Notes under the pieces: generated by a model | What the model saw: the letters and a program-made list of their open reading frames with translations, nothing else | Told to the model about the DNA's origin: nothing | Database searches by the model: none | Program-made: the position numbers and the translations under genes | Shown: one piece after another, positions 10,218 to 21,840 of the stretch | How the letters are laid out: every line of letters begins with the position of its first letter | Numbering within the stretch: the stretch's first letter is position 1 | Source of the DNA: Phorcus lineatus | Lineage: Eukaryota; Mollusca; Gastropoda; Trochida; Trochidae | NCBI GenBank assembly: GCA_921293015.1 | Contig: OV121081.1 | Coordinates: forward strand, 2,542,001-2,606,000 | Length of the DNA stretch: 64,000 nucleotides | Direction of reading: 5' to 3'

Positions 10218-12380
10218 ATGGCTGACTTTGAAAACTTCACTGTGAAACAACTGCAAACTTTTTTGAGAAACCATGGCGAATATGTTTCTGGGAAGAAAAA
10301 TGAATTAATATCGAGAGCTCGTGGTTTGAGATTCTTTAGAGCGAATGATAACGTGTATTCTGTTGACCGTGAATGTGTGAATGCTACTGACATTGAACAA
10401 ACTGTAAAAAGACATCTGGAGCGGCTTGTGTCCCCGTTAGGTGAAACTTTGCCTGAACCAAATTCTTTGAAACATGGTTGGACAAGCAACGAAGAGCCAA
10501 TGCCAAACGTGTCGAAAGACGATTTATACAATTATCTTGTCTTGAGTAAGAAACGCACTTTGGATCACGACCAGAATCTTGCAACACGTAAGTTAAAGGC
10601 AAAGGTGTTTTACATGGACCAACATGTTCACAGCGTGGCTTATCACGAGATACATAAAGATTGTTCGCAGTGTTTTATCAAAGCCATGGTTGTCCCATCT
10701 CTTCCATCAAACAAAAGTCGTGACTACAATGTGTGGGCTTGCCTGTCGAAGGTCACCGGACACGTTCACTCAGCTTTGTGTGATTGCACTGCAGGGTGAG
10801 AAATCTTTCATATTAATATTAGCTTGGCTTTGCTTACTTAATCAGATCTGATTGTATCTATTATTTACTAAAACAGTTTTTAAAAAAAACTTTTAATATA
10901 AAATGTAATATAAATATATAATATAAATTATAATATGAAATTTGCAATATTAATGTAATGAGTATGCAGTAAATGGACATTTACCATTTTTCAGAGAGGG
11001 AGAATCATGTAACCATGTTGCTGCTTTACTGTAACGCATTGGTTGACATCACAATATCAAAAACTAAAGGACTCCATGCACCAACATCAAAGAAATGCCG
11101 TTGGAAAGATCCAAGGAAACGAACAATTAGTCCTTGTAAATCCAAGGTAAATAAATAAAAATATAGATAAAAAGGTAAATGAATATATAAATAAAAGAAA
11201 ATATAGATAATATATTTATATAGATATATTAAATTTTAGTTTTAGATAAATACTTATGATATATAGATTGATGGATGGATGCAATCGATCAACAAGATTA
11301 ATTTGAATGAGTTGTTTATACACTGTGAATTGATATTAATTCAGTAATAGATTTCAGTTGATTTGAATCATAATATCTATTGGTTGTTTTTTTCAAAAGG
11401 ACATGGTATTCAAGAAACACAAGTTTGAGGATCTCCATGAGGAATCTGATAAGAATCAATTAAAGAAATTACTGAAGGATGACCGTCAACATATCGAGGC
11501 AGTCAACCGTGAAGTGTTTGCCAGAAAGCTGCTGGATCCAGGAGCCGCCCCACACGCTTCTTGGTTGTTCACACAGGATTCCTTTGTTGACAGTCTACCT
11601 AATCCTGATGAGCGGTCTTTACCTTTATTACTCTCCGTTGGTTTTAATTATGCTGATTCGTGTGATCTATCAAGTGACAGGTGTGTTAAGCACTTCGAAG
11701 AAGAATTCAGGAAAATGTCCCTCACTGAAGGCGAGAGTAGACTGATCGAAAAATGTACCCGTGGTCAAGCCAAAAATGAAGCATGGATTGTTGAACGCAA
11801 AAACAGAGTTACAGCATCTAACTTTGGCCTGATTTGTAAACTTAAACCTTCAACTGCTCCAGAGAGTACTTTGAAGACTGTGATGGGTTACTCGATCTTT
11901 ACATCGAAGCAAACAAAATGGGGAAGTGATCATGAACCTGCCGCTCGAAGGAAATATACCTCAATACTCAAGCGGCAACACCCTGATATTGAAACAAGTG
12001 TCAGTACTTGTGGACTGTTGGTGAACACAGACTATCCCTATTTGGGGGCCAGCCCTGATGCTCTTGTACGTGAAGGGAGCAGCAATGGTATTTTAGAAAT
12101 TAAGTGTCCTTACACGCATAGGATGAAATCTGTGTTCGATGCTGCCAAGGACCCTACTTTCTTTTGTACATGTGATCAAGGGAAATTATCATTTAAACAT
12201 GGAAGCTCATATTATTACCAAGTTCAAGGCTTGATGGCAATTTCCAAAACACAGTGGTGTGATTTCTTTGTCTGGACACTGAAAGATTGTCATGTTGAGA
12301 GAATAACATTTGATGTTGACTTTTGGAGGTTTTGTCAGGAAAAACTTTCAAAGTTCTATCTTTGGGCTGTTTTACCCTAA
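10218..12380 (+). CDS. SAP-SWIM-YqaJ exonuclease-like accessory protein of the transposon
   Basis: I infer three exons: 10218-10795 (donor gtgag), 10995-11146 (acceptor tttttcag, donor gtaaat) and 11400-12380. Exon 1 begins MADFENFTVKQL, a SAP-type DNA-binding helix pair. It ends in CDC, and exon 2 supplies C.H, forming a SWIM zinc finger. Exon 3 holds a YqaJ/lambda-exonuclease-like nuclease with WGSDHEPAAR, the acidic GASPDAL, ILEIKCP and YYYQVQG, so the D...ExK...Q core is complete. Frame bookkeeping shows a one-base excess in exon 2 near 11017-11031: removing one base makes the SWIM frame and exon 3 frame agree. That is a mutation or a sequencing error. Poly(A) signal AATAAA at 12511-12516. 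The role in transposition is not established; nuclease processing of DNA ends is plausible. Confidence 0.8.
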
Positions 12381-12510
12381 ATATATTCGAGGCGTGTTAT
12401 GCGTGGTAAAGCTTTGTACAGGAAATAGGAGTTCCTAAATACCGTGTTCAACTAAACATTGAATGAGTTGATGAAGATAATAGTATTAATCGCTAAACTA
12501 TTACATTATG

Positions 12511-12546
12511 AATAAATTTTAAAGACTTTCATCTCTCTTTTTTATT
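12511..12546. terminator. Convergent poly(A) signals of the two transposon genes
   Basis: AATAAA on plus at 12511-12516 serves the nuclease gene; AATAAA on minus (tttatt at 12541-12546) serves the transposase gene. Cleavage 10-30 bases downstream of each would make the transcripts meet or overlap by a few tens of bases. Confidence 0.6.
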
Positions 12547-12687
12547 GTGTTTAAAAATTGAACAATAAGAAGAAAAAAGTATGGCAAAACTTATGTTTAT
12601 TCAAGGCAAAAGACCTGTCAAATCTCCTATAGATTGTTTCTAAATTCACATATAAATATTCACACTGAGATTTATCAAATTGTAGTA

Positions 12688-14665
12688 TCAACTTTTAAGC
12701 GGTACAAGAGGTGGCTGTAGATTAGATAAGTGTACACATATTTTCCATATCTTTGAAACTTTATGTGATAATGTGATTGGGATAACACCCTGGAGGACGC
12801 GAAATTTTTTAATTCTCTTCATTGCCATTTCAACATAAATGCGCAGGTTAACTATGCGTCTTGTTTCTTCGATTTCTCGCCTGAAAAATTTCCTTTGAGC
12901 TCTTTTAAATGGGGGAATGATCAGTTTCAAGCCTTTTGGTGTAGTCAAGTCCGAGATTAGAAAACCCTTATCTGCCATAATTGCATCACCAGGTTCACAT
13001 AAATCTAAAATACCACTTTGTTTAGTGATTTGCTTGTCACTTATGCTACCACACCAAAGATCTGTCACAAAAGTTATAACTCCAGATGGACTAATCCCTA
13101 CCAATGCCTTGTAGGTCATGTGTGACTTGTAGTGAGAATAAAGTAGAGATCTGTTTGCGAGTGACTGTGGTGTTTCAGTAAATACCTCGGTGCAATCTAT
13201 AATCACTCGTGTGTTAGAGTACTTCTTGAATTTTATAGGCATTGTCTTTCTTATAACATTTCTAGAAGGCCAAGTGGTAAGAAATGAAATTTTAATGCTA
13301 ATATAGTCTATCCATTTGTCAAATATGGCACCACAGGTCGACTTGGATATGCAAAATCTATCAGCCAAATCCTCGAGTAAAAGTCCCAATCTGAGTCTCA
13401 TTAGTACCATGAACAATTCATCAATCAATCTCAGTGATCTTGGTCTCCCTCGTGTGGTTGTTGTACCATTTCTAGCTGTGTTTTCAAAAGAATCACTCAT
13501 TTCATCAAAAAGTGCAGTAAACACCTTCACATTTGGCACACCTGTGTAAAAACAAAATTTTTCACTATCTGCTGCATCCTCAAAAGTTAACACCGGTTTA
13601 TTACACTGAATACCAACGTCTTTCATCTTTGGCCGCTTGACTTCACTGTCTGTTGTACTCGTATCAGCTTGTGTCGAAACATCTTGTTGAAAATTTACAT
13701 TTGGTTGGGTTTGAGTGGACATGTCTAAGACCGATACGAAATCCGTTTGTTCCGATTTGTTTAGGTTTTGTGTATCACAAGAGTTTAACATATTTCCACA
13801 ATAGTCGTGCATTGACATCGATGCTGAAACATAATTTTCCGCAAATAGCTTGGAATCCTTGCCGAAAGAATCTTCAGTTAAACTTTCGGCATCCACGGCT
13901 GGTCCTTGATCCTGTCCCACTGGTTCCTCAGTCTCTCTAGTCAGCTGAAAACATTGAATGTTATTATCAGTAAACACAATATTTGTTATCAGATACGGTG
14001 GAAAACTTTAATATATTTTTATTTCTTGAGTCGCATAAAGAGTTTGGACAATAGAGTATTTATATTCTTAACATAAGCTTTCACTGAAAAAATATTTATT
14101 TGATGTATTATGAGTAATAGATAAACTGAATATTTTGGGATCTAAGTTAATCTTGACACATGTATATTATCAAGTAAGATACGACTAAATTTAAAATTGT
14201 TTTTGAAATTCCATGTTTATCGAGGTAACCGAAAATTACATGACACGGCCTAGGTATGGGAAAAGTTTTTTTTATGTGAAAATAATAACATTGTTTTGCT
14301 GGACAAACCTCAAATAATGTGTATTTTAGATAATTTGGTTAAAATTTTATTTTATATTAATAATGTTCGAGTTTAATAGCACTTAAGAATTCACTTACTT
14401 TGGAAGGCTTGAACGCCTTTTTGCCGAACACGGATGGAATTGTATCACGTTCAAACTTGCCGTCCTTGAAATGTTCCGAGCACAGACGTTGAGTGGTGAT
14501 GAATTTGTACTCCTTCTGCACAAGTTTGATACGTCTAATCCATGCCTTTCGTAGATCGTCCCTAGCAGGGAATCTATGCAGCGATACAACTCTATCTTCG
14601 ACCAATTTACCACGGTAGTTAGAACATACAGTGCAGTAGTGTTTGATCTTAGCTTTGTCATCCAT
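12688..14665 (-). CDS. THAP-domain DDE transposase (HTH_Tnp_4 / DDE_Tnp_4 type)
   Basis: Exon 1 (14665-14399) carries a THAP zinc finger: CTVCSN, HRFPA, a Trp in KAWIRR, LCSEHF and a terminal proline-rich stretch. The donor is aaa|gtaagt. Exon 2 (13944-12688) starts after a good acceptor (atgttttcag) in phase 0, giving about 507 residues. It has a Ser/Thr/Asp-rich linker, an HTH region (RGRPRSLRLIDELF..LADRFCISKSTCGAIFDKW), then the catalytic domain with Asp in IIDCTE, Asp in MADKGF and Glu in YVEMAMKRIKKF. All three acidic residues are present and there are no stops. I chose the ATG at 14665 because THAP domains sit at the extreme N-terminus; an upstream in-frame ATG at 14749 would add 28 residues. 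It should recognise the terminal and subterminal repeats of the same element. Confidence 0.9.
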
Positions 14666-14733
14666 TTTGACGTAATCATCTCCGGAAGTCAACGCTAGCT
14701 TGCAGTTGTACCTCAGGTGACGAAGAGTAAGGT

Positions 14734-14770
14734 AAGGGAGACAACTCATATAACCTTATCGGAAAGGGCT
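14734..14770 (-). promoter_or_regulatory. Promoter motif shared by both transposon genes (right copy)
   Basis: On minus this reads 'cctttccgataaggtt' then 'gttgtctccctt', about 70 bases upstream of the transposase ATG. It mirrors the block at 10133-10163. Confidence 0.55.
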
Positions 14771-15690
14771 ATATATCTGTGTACTGCTATAGCTAAAAAT
14801 CTGCTTTCCTTCGAATGTGTTCCAATGGCATGATGTCATAAAGATTAATCGATTTGACTTAAAATCATGGCTACCATATATTTCTGTCATTATGTCAATT
14901 ATTCATAGCTGAAATATTCAAATCGATTACTCCTCTGTGGTGGCGCTACTGACAGAATAAAAGGTAGTGGAAAGGGATTCTGACAATGGGTCAGGATCCA
15001 CACTTTTTCCAAGTTAATGTATGATAAAACAATATTGATCCAAGTTACCTAAATTCAATAAGTGAATGTCAAACTATTGTGGGGACATTCCAGCTTATGA
15101 TTATGAACAATAAAAACAATTTTCAACATAGGTTTACGTTTTTTTCTAATTTAAAGGGAAATCTTAAATCTCAATTCTTATATTTTCAATTTACCACCAA
15201 TATATTTATAGAAGTAGTTCAGATATACACAATGTCAAGGTAAATTTCTCACCTTTTTCAGTACAACATTAATAATTGTGATAAATTTGGAATTTGTTTT
15301 TAGTGACGTTATCTTTTACCAAAAAACAGTTTTCTGATATACTATAATCAATTGATTAATAGTTGAGTAGAAATCTTAATCTTGGTCAAAAATGCCATAA
15401 TGAGATTCAATTTTGAGAATTTTTGGTATTACACTAACGTTAATTTGTAGAGTATATTAAGTTGGGAATTCCCTTTTATTATGACCTTCCTATACCCCTC
15501 ATAATAATTTGTTATTATGCTATACTACAATCGACAGCCGCAAATTTTAAAAACACAACTATTTATCTTCTAAATGATCTTGAGTTGATTTCAATATGGG
15601 CGGAACATCTTGTGAACCTCTTGGCTCATTTGGATAACTGTTCTATCACAGCAAAAAGAATCTCTTCAAACTGACATTCAGTTTGCTTAC
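14771..15690. other. Non-coding right arm of the transposon
   Basis: AT-rich DNA between the transposase promoter and the subterminal repeats. It has a 70-codon ORF at 15462-15674 without recognisable features. I see no further gene. Confidence 0.6.
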
Positions 15691-15919
15691 AGGAGTAAAC
15701 ACAAAACCTGTTTCCATGACATGGTTACTTACAGGAGCAAAAGTAAATATACTTTTACTTTACCTCTTGGGGTAGAGTATTTTACTCCTAGGAGAAAATA
15801 TACTCCTGTAAGTAAATTGCAAAGGGACTGTTTACATGGCATGTTTACTCCCTGTAAGTATATTTACTCCAAGAAGTAAATATACTTACAGGAGTAAAAG
15901 TGTGCATGTAAAAAGGGCA
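15691..15919. repeat. Right terminal and subterminal repeats of the transposon
   Basis: Contains several 'ttactcc..ggagtaa' palindromes. Two internal modules (15709-15735 and 15829-15855) resemble the outer end: 'gtttacatg' followed by 'tttactccctg'. The outermost inverted repeat ends at 15919. Confidence 0.75.
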
Positions 15920-15922
15920 TTA

Positions 15923-16370
15923 GTTAGAAGACAGTTCTTTATTTCCTATAACATGTTACTGTGAAATTTAAATTTCAGATCCATCTGCCGAACTTCAAAA
16001 ATATTCATTACATCAAAGGAATAAAGTCCAGATATACTTAAATTATTCAACCAGTTAGTATACATGGACTATCATATGTCATACATCTATACCGAGAAGT
16101 TACGCCCACTTATGTTATACTGTACTTAGTTTCAAGAGGAATACCTCGAGCTACTTTGATCACGACGCCCATGTTATTCATAATGTCAATCTTTAATGTG
16201 TTAATGTAACGATTTTCATATTGACTAATTTAATATCACTTGATCTAACTAGACGTGCAGGGCGTGATAAAGCATGATAGACCATTGCGCTTAATTCTTA
16301 TATTTAATGTGGCTTACATATTTACTTGTTTTCATTGATAATAGAAAAAAGTCAAATAAATCTTAAAAAG
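15923..16370. repeat. Right part of segment paralogous to 48428-48890
   Basis: Similarity resumes exactly after the target duplication ('gttagaagacagttcttta'). A more diverged relative is at 40260-40480, beginning near 'aaatttcagatcgatctgc'. Confidence 0.9.
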
Positions 16371-17480
16371 TTGATAGCGGAATTACAAGCTCCAAAACAC
16401 GACAGACGTTATGCCAAAGAGAAATGGATGCGAAATGAATAGGACATCAGGACAATAAGGTTAGAGATAGATTAGAAACGCAAAAGCGCTAAAGATTCAA
16501 ATCCTTTACGGTTATCAAAAAAAACGGTTGAAAATCACAAGTCGCCAACTGAAACGATGTCAAAACATCATCGTTGCATCTACCTCTAAAAATACTGCAA
16601 AAGGAAATAATTTCGCATCATTTTTCTTGGAAAAAGTCGAAACTAAGGGGATAACAGGATAAGCAAACATTTCGCCATTTAAACATAACAATTGTTTGAT
16701 GGTATAGAATTGAACTGTTTAATGTTTATCAAGTTTTGAGGTGCTGCAGGTTGTGAAAAACACTCCGTGCAAGACTCAAGATTGCTTTTTACTGTATTCT
16801 GACAAAACTAAAAAAAAGACGCGGATTGGATTATTCCCTTAATCCTTTAAGCGCTTTATCAATATTTTCTCTGAAGACAGGTGAAGTTACCCATTTCCCG
16901 GTAAACTCTTGTAATGCCCTCTCTCATAGCACAAGAGCAAAGAACGTCAAGCTAATCCAACCTGTCCAGAATATAGAGCTGCCCGGCTGTTGACAGGATC
17001 AAAGAAAAGTGATCATATCATGCAAGCACTTACATGGCAAAGAGAGAATTGTCTACAAAATACTTTATTTCACTTTTTCAGCCGTAAATGATGCAATTGT
17101 ACCTAACACAAGTTCAGGATAATGAATGTCTCCGTTCACGTAATAAAGGTCGCTTCTTCATACTAAGAACACACAATTATTTTATTGAATATAAGACAGG
17201 AGCCTCAGAGAAATGGCTCTGGTTGACTTCAGACCTAGACTTGCTTTTTAAGAGGTTGTGTTGAGGTCGAAATAGCATCAGCTACAGTGTGGATGTTAGA
17301 CTAGCACGCACTAAAGCTTAACATCGTCTTCAGATGCCGGCGCTGAATCTGCTGCTGTTGACCCTACACGTGGTATGGAGTTCAGACCTCAGCTGGGTGG
17401 CATATCTGTTGTGCCAGAGAGCTTGCTGAAGAAGAAAACGGTCATCACGTGGCGTTGATTATCTTTTATGACCTTCAGGA
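16371..17480. other. Intergenic stretch, nothing recognised
   Basis: Single-copy DNA in this window. No frame longer than 60 codons, no repeat partner and no RNA gene is visible. Confidence 0.5.
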
Positions 17481-17483
17481 TGT

Positions 17484-20066
17484 CGTCTGTTACCGTCATA
17501 GTACCATGTATGAGTCAATTTTTAAAAAAGTGTTATTTTCAAGGAGTGAAAACCCAAAACATTTTTGTTGTTTATTTTGAAGTTTATTTGCAAAAAATTT
17601 AAAGATAAATGTTTAATTTTAAATATGTGAAATATGCACGCTTAACCTAGCCTAATTTTCATGCAATTAACAATAAATGCGCTAATTTGTGGTCATCAAG
17701 TCAGTTCTGTTACCAATATTGTAAAACGATTTTTAACAATAAAAAACTTCTAATTTTGTTCACTTTTACGACTTGTAGGAGTTAATATACACGTCAAATG
17801 ATTAAGTGCCTTCATGAATGGTACAAGCCATTAAAATATTTAATAATTTTTTTTAGCAGTATCTGAACTCATAAAAGACACTTAACAGAGGTTTAACATT
17901 TGCTATATTTTTTTACTCTTCATATTTATTTTGCCTAACCAAGCTTTATTAACACAATTTTGAAATAATTGCAATTAACATGTTTTTGAATACTCGGTCA
18001 TGGTTTTTAGAAAATAAAAGTGGTGACATTTGAAAGTAACAGTTTGGACAGCTGTGGTAACAGAATGGAAAGTTTATTTCGTAAATGCCTGAAAAATTAC
18101 ATAGAAGACCTTAAAAGATATTCTGATAACACTTCGCTATTTATCTTTTGGAATTATATCACCATAAGCTCTTTCTACATGTTTTATCATATATAAAACA
18201 AGACTTGTTGGCAAGTAGAAATGTTGCCAGTAACAGAAATGACACATCCGGTATTGACATAAATGAAAAAGGTTGGTATTATTTCCTTCAAATTACCACT
18301 GTAGTGATTTTCTTGATCATGGCATGCATCCATGGGTAGTGAAAGTTACCTCTAATAAGAATGTCAGTTGATTCTTTTCAATCAAAATTGAAATATTAGA
18401 TTGGTAACAGATCTGAAATCAGCTTTTTGTCAGAACTGTTACCTTTGTCTGAATAGTAATGATTAATTGCTTCCAAAACAAATATAACGACGGAAAAAAC
18501 TATATTTGTCATAAAAACTTGCAACATTCTAAAAGAGAAACCTTTACACTTGAAATGCTATCATAAAAAAACGGATGTTATTTTTCAAAACGTGTTGATC
18601 TCAGAACAAGAAAGACTTTTGAACTTGCAGCTAGCAAACACAAACAAATTCAACACGTAACAGATTTGTTACTTCAGAAAAATCATTGAAATAGTAAGTT
18701 ATTTGAGCATGTTTTATTTCATATGTAAGGGGTCTCAGATATCCTGACAAAAATTTGAATCAAATTTGAATTAGAAGTGTTTATCAGGAGCTAAAGAGGC
18801 AGCTGTCACATTATGTGAAGGGTGAGTATCATCAGGAGCTTAAGAAGCGGTTATCATATCAGTTGACAAGAGAGTAGCAACAGGAGCCGAAGAAACAGTT
18901 GTAATATAAGGTGTTCAGTATCATAAGGAGCTGAAGAGGCGGTTGTCATATCAGGTAACAAGTGAGCATCATCAGGAGCTGAAGAAATAGTTATCATATC
19001 AGGTGACAGGTGAGTATCATCAGGAGCTGAAGAAATAGTTATCATATCAGGTGACAGGTGAGTATCATCAGGAGCTGAAGAAATAGTTATCATATCAGGT
19101 GACAGGTGAGTATCATCAGGAGCTGAAGAAATAGTTATCATATCAGGTGACAGGTGAGTATCATCAGGAGCTGAAGAAATAGTTATCATATCAGGTGACA
19201 GGTGAGTATCATCAGGAGCTGAAGAAGCAGTTGTCATATCAGGTAACAAGTGAGTATCATCAGGAGCTGAAGAAATAGTTATCATATCAGGTGACAGGTG
19301 AGTATCATCAGGAGCTGAAGATGACCAACGTTTATTTGGAAGATTGATGAATCACGAATATACTTCTGCGAAAAGATATCAAGACTGTCACAATCTACAT
19401 CATAGTCATCCATTTCACCCTCGGGTTTCATATGGATTGTTGAGCTCCAAAAAGCTTAAATTGAAGGTGTTCAGAACATCCCTTTAAAAGTTTGCTCTCA
19501 TATTACTATTGACCAAGCTCTCATTTGAAGTCAGTTCCTGTTCTACATCTGAACAAAACAAAAAGTCAAATCTGTCAAAAGGGTTGAAGTCAGAAATAGA
19601 TTTTCATCATAAATCTTAGGACATGTCAAATACTTAGAAGAAATTAAAGGGGAAATTTGAGTCAAACAAACTAGATAAAAATTGAAATACACCTTCATTT
19701 GTAAAATAAGCATTGAAATGCCCAACCTTTTGCCACGTTTCAGAAAATCTATGCACAATGACAACATTTGAAACTAAGGAGTCCTGTCAGCAGTAAAATA
19801 TATGAAAATGACATAAATAGATTAAAAAAGTTGATAAAATTATTATTATGTCAAAACTGTTACTTCATTATGTCAAATGTGTTTTCAAAATAAAATATCT
19901 CCATTGTTATTCAAAAGCTTACTTTAAATGTATATTAAAACAAAATTCTCAGAATTCTAAGGAAGATACAAAAAGAGGAAGATATTTCATGATGAATTCA
20001 GCTGTAATTACAGTAATTAGCATTGCAATGTCAGAACTGTTACCAGTTATGTCAAATCTGTTACCA
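17484..20066. repeat. Region with recurrent 'ctgttacc / ggtaacag' motif
   Basis: The 8-mer core or a one-base variant occurs about a dozen times, for example at 17485, 17707, 18055, 18402, 18437, 20036 and 20058, on both strands. It is often embedded in 'tgtcaga(a)ctgttacc'. It is not arranged at a fixed period. Meaning unknown. Confidence 0.45.
18783..19322. repeat. 48-bp minisatellite, about 11 units
   Basis: The unit contains 'aggagctgaagaaatagtta' and 'aggtgacaggtgagtatcat'. The six central units are nearly identical; the outer ones are degenerate. Because 48 is a multiple of three, the minus strand stays open for 143 codons as a 16-residue repeat (SSAPDDTHLSPDMITI), but there is no independent evidence of coding. 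On plus, each central unit has a consensus splice donor CAG|GTGAGT. Confidence 0.9.
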
Positions 20067-20329
20067 AATGTCAAGAAATCCATGCATGATGAGAATTCAT
20101 GTTTATTGTGAGTTTAAACACAGATGAATAGATAAACTGGATATTTTTACAAGATAGGAACAAAACAACTTGATAATACTTTGATTAAGGATAAAAAAGT
20201 GGAAGCAATGTAAACAAATGTCAAAAAGTAATTTTGTTGAAAATAAGGGAGCAAATATTTCCCCATACAATTCATTAGGGTAACACAACTGACACAGACC
20301 CTTGGGACAGTCAAAAGTAAGAAGAAAAT

Positions 20330-21759
20330 ATAGTCGCAAGCGACGACAAAAGGATTCAGCGCATAAAAAGCACATTCTGTACAAACATAGTGATGTTAGC
20401 CAGCTTCACTGAAATTTTCATGAAGATTGGAGCATGCACTAATCTACAGCAGCAAGTTTCATCTGACCTTATCTCCAAAGCATACTCCGGTTATTGCAAA
20501 GAAGTGGTGAGCAAAAAATATTTGACTGACATCAAAATCTGAATCACCCTGAAATTCCCAATGTCTCAGCTACATTATTGGAGAGTTTCAGCTCTTAGAT
20601 GCAAGTATCTTCAGAGAAGAAGATTTTTTAAGATGCATCTCAAAAATCACTAAAAGCAATATGGCGGCCAAACTATTCATGCTACGAATTTGCCATGATT
20701 TACTTTTTTGCTTGAAATGTAATTGCCTGTCGTTTAAAACAAGTTGCAAGTCTCTAAGTGCATTTTAAAAAAAAATCCAATGTTAATTTTTCGAACTTTG
20801 GATCGTACTGTGCCTTTAACGCTTAATCCGATGAAGCCCAAAAGCTTATTGTGGCGTCGTCTCATAAAGTTCTATCAGACTGGCAAGTTTGGCTGTAATA
20901 GCTTGAGCGGTTTGGGCTGAATCGTGTCCACAAGAATCGCGGAATATTAAAACCTATTTCTGGAACAAATAAGTTAAAATTGTGCAAAAAGTATAATACT
21001 TATGAAATCGTCATGATTGACTTTTTTGTTGATACTGTTAGTACGCTTCATTCAAAACAAGTTTCAGGTCTCTAAGTGCATTTTGAAAATTTAGCCCATG
21101 TTAATTTTTAAAAAGGTACTTTTTACCAACTTTGATCGAGTATTGTGAACGAAAATGACTGTTCGCGACCAATGTTTTTTTTGCTTTGTAAAGTGCCCAT
21201 AATGGTTTCACATTCCTGAGAAAATAGTGCAGTTGTGAGTCTAACTTTTTGAGTTATCGCCCCTTGAACATGCTCACATGTGCTAAGTCGCCCGACTTCG
21301 AAGGGTTGCGTAGTAAAAAGTATTAAAGTTTGAGCAACAGTTTAGAGTATCCTTTTCTCCTCAGTACTTCAGCTACAACATATGTAACTTTCAGCTCTGA
21401 GATGCTAGTATCTTCGGAGGAGAAGATTCTCAAAGGTGCGTGGGGTCCGAAAATTTCAAAAAGTCAAAAAAAGTAATATGGCGGCGTAAGTATGTATGCT
21501 ACGAAGTCGCCATGGTTTACTTTTTTGCTCCAAATGTAATTGCCTATCGTTTAAAAAAAGTCTCAGGTCTCTAAGTGCATTTTGAAAAAAAATCACATGT
21601 TAATTTTTGAAAATTTGAGTGGTACTGTGCCTTTAACGCTGAATCCGATTAAGCCCAAAAGCTTATTAGAACCCCTTCTCATGAAGTTCTACCGGACTGC
21701 CAAGTTTGGCTGTTGTAGCTTTAGCGGTTTGGGCTAAATCGGGTCCACAAAATCGGTGG

Positions 21760-21792
<33 letters not shown>

Positions 21793-21840
21793 AAACACGC
21801 CAATAACAATAAGGATTCAGCAAAATTGCTGAATCCTTAA
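20330..21840. mobile_element. Non-autonomous repetitive element with internal tandem modules and terminal hairpin
   Basis: Two to three modules of about 300-450 bases recur inside. Each carries 'atggcggcc', 'tttacttttttgctt', 'attgcctgtcgttta', 'tctctaagtgcattttga' and 'gtgcctttaacgct'. The same modules occur inverted at 55930-57070. The right end has a 12-bp-stem hairpin (21811-21838, aaggattcagca), and 'aaggattcagc' also occurs near the left end at about 20353. No coding capacity. Confidence 0.65.
21760..21790. repeat. Poly(A) run of 31 bases
   Basis: Homopolymer A inside the repetitive element, just before its terminal hairpin. It could be a retroposition footprint or simple slippage. Confidence 0.9.

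Larger units (their letters stand above)
9923..15919. mobile_element. ISL2EU / Harbinger-like DNA transposon, two genes, nearly intact
   Basis: The outer ends are perfect inverted repeats (tgccctttttacatgcac / gtgcatgtaaaaagggca) flanked by TTA. The element is 5,997 bases. It encodes a SAP-SWIM-YqaJ protein on plus and a THAP-HTH-DDE transposase on minus, arranged convergently. A THAP transposase paired with a YqaJ-type nuclease is the hallmark I associate with the ISL2EU group of the PIF/Harbinger assemblage. The 3-bp TTA duplication is the Harbinger-type target. Both genes are open apart from one apparent 1-base shift in the nuclease gene, so the insertion is young. It happened after the host segment had duplicated, since the copy at 48425 is empty. 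Confidence 0.9.

Noticed and set aside
16645..16666. Sequence resembling the I-SceI homing site or a 23S rRNA motif ('ggggataacaggataa')
   Set aside because: Only a partial match, with no rRNA context or homing endonuclease nearby; most likely chance.
18783..19322. CRISPR-like array
   Set aside because: The units are contiguous 48-bp tandem repeats without unique spacers, in a eukaryotic setting.
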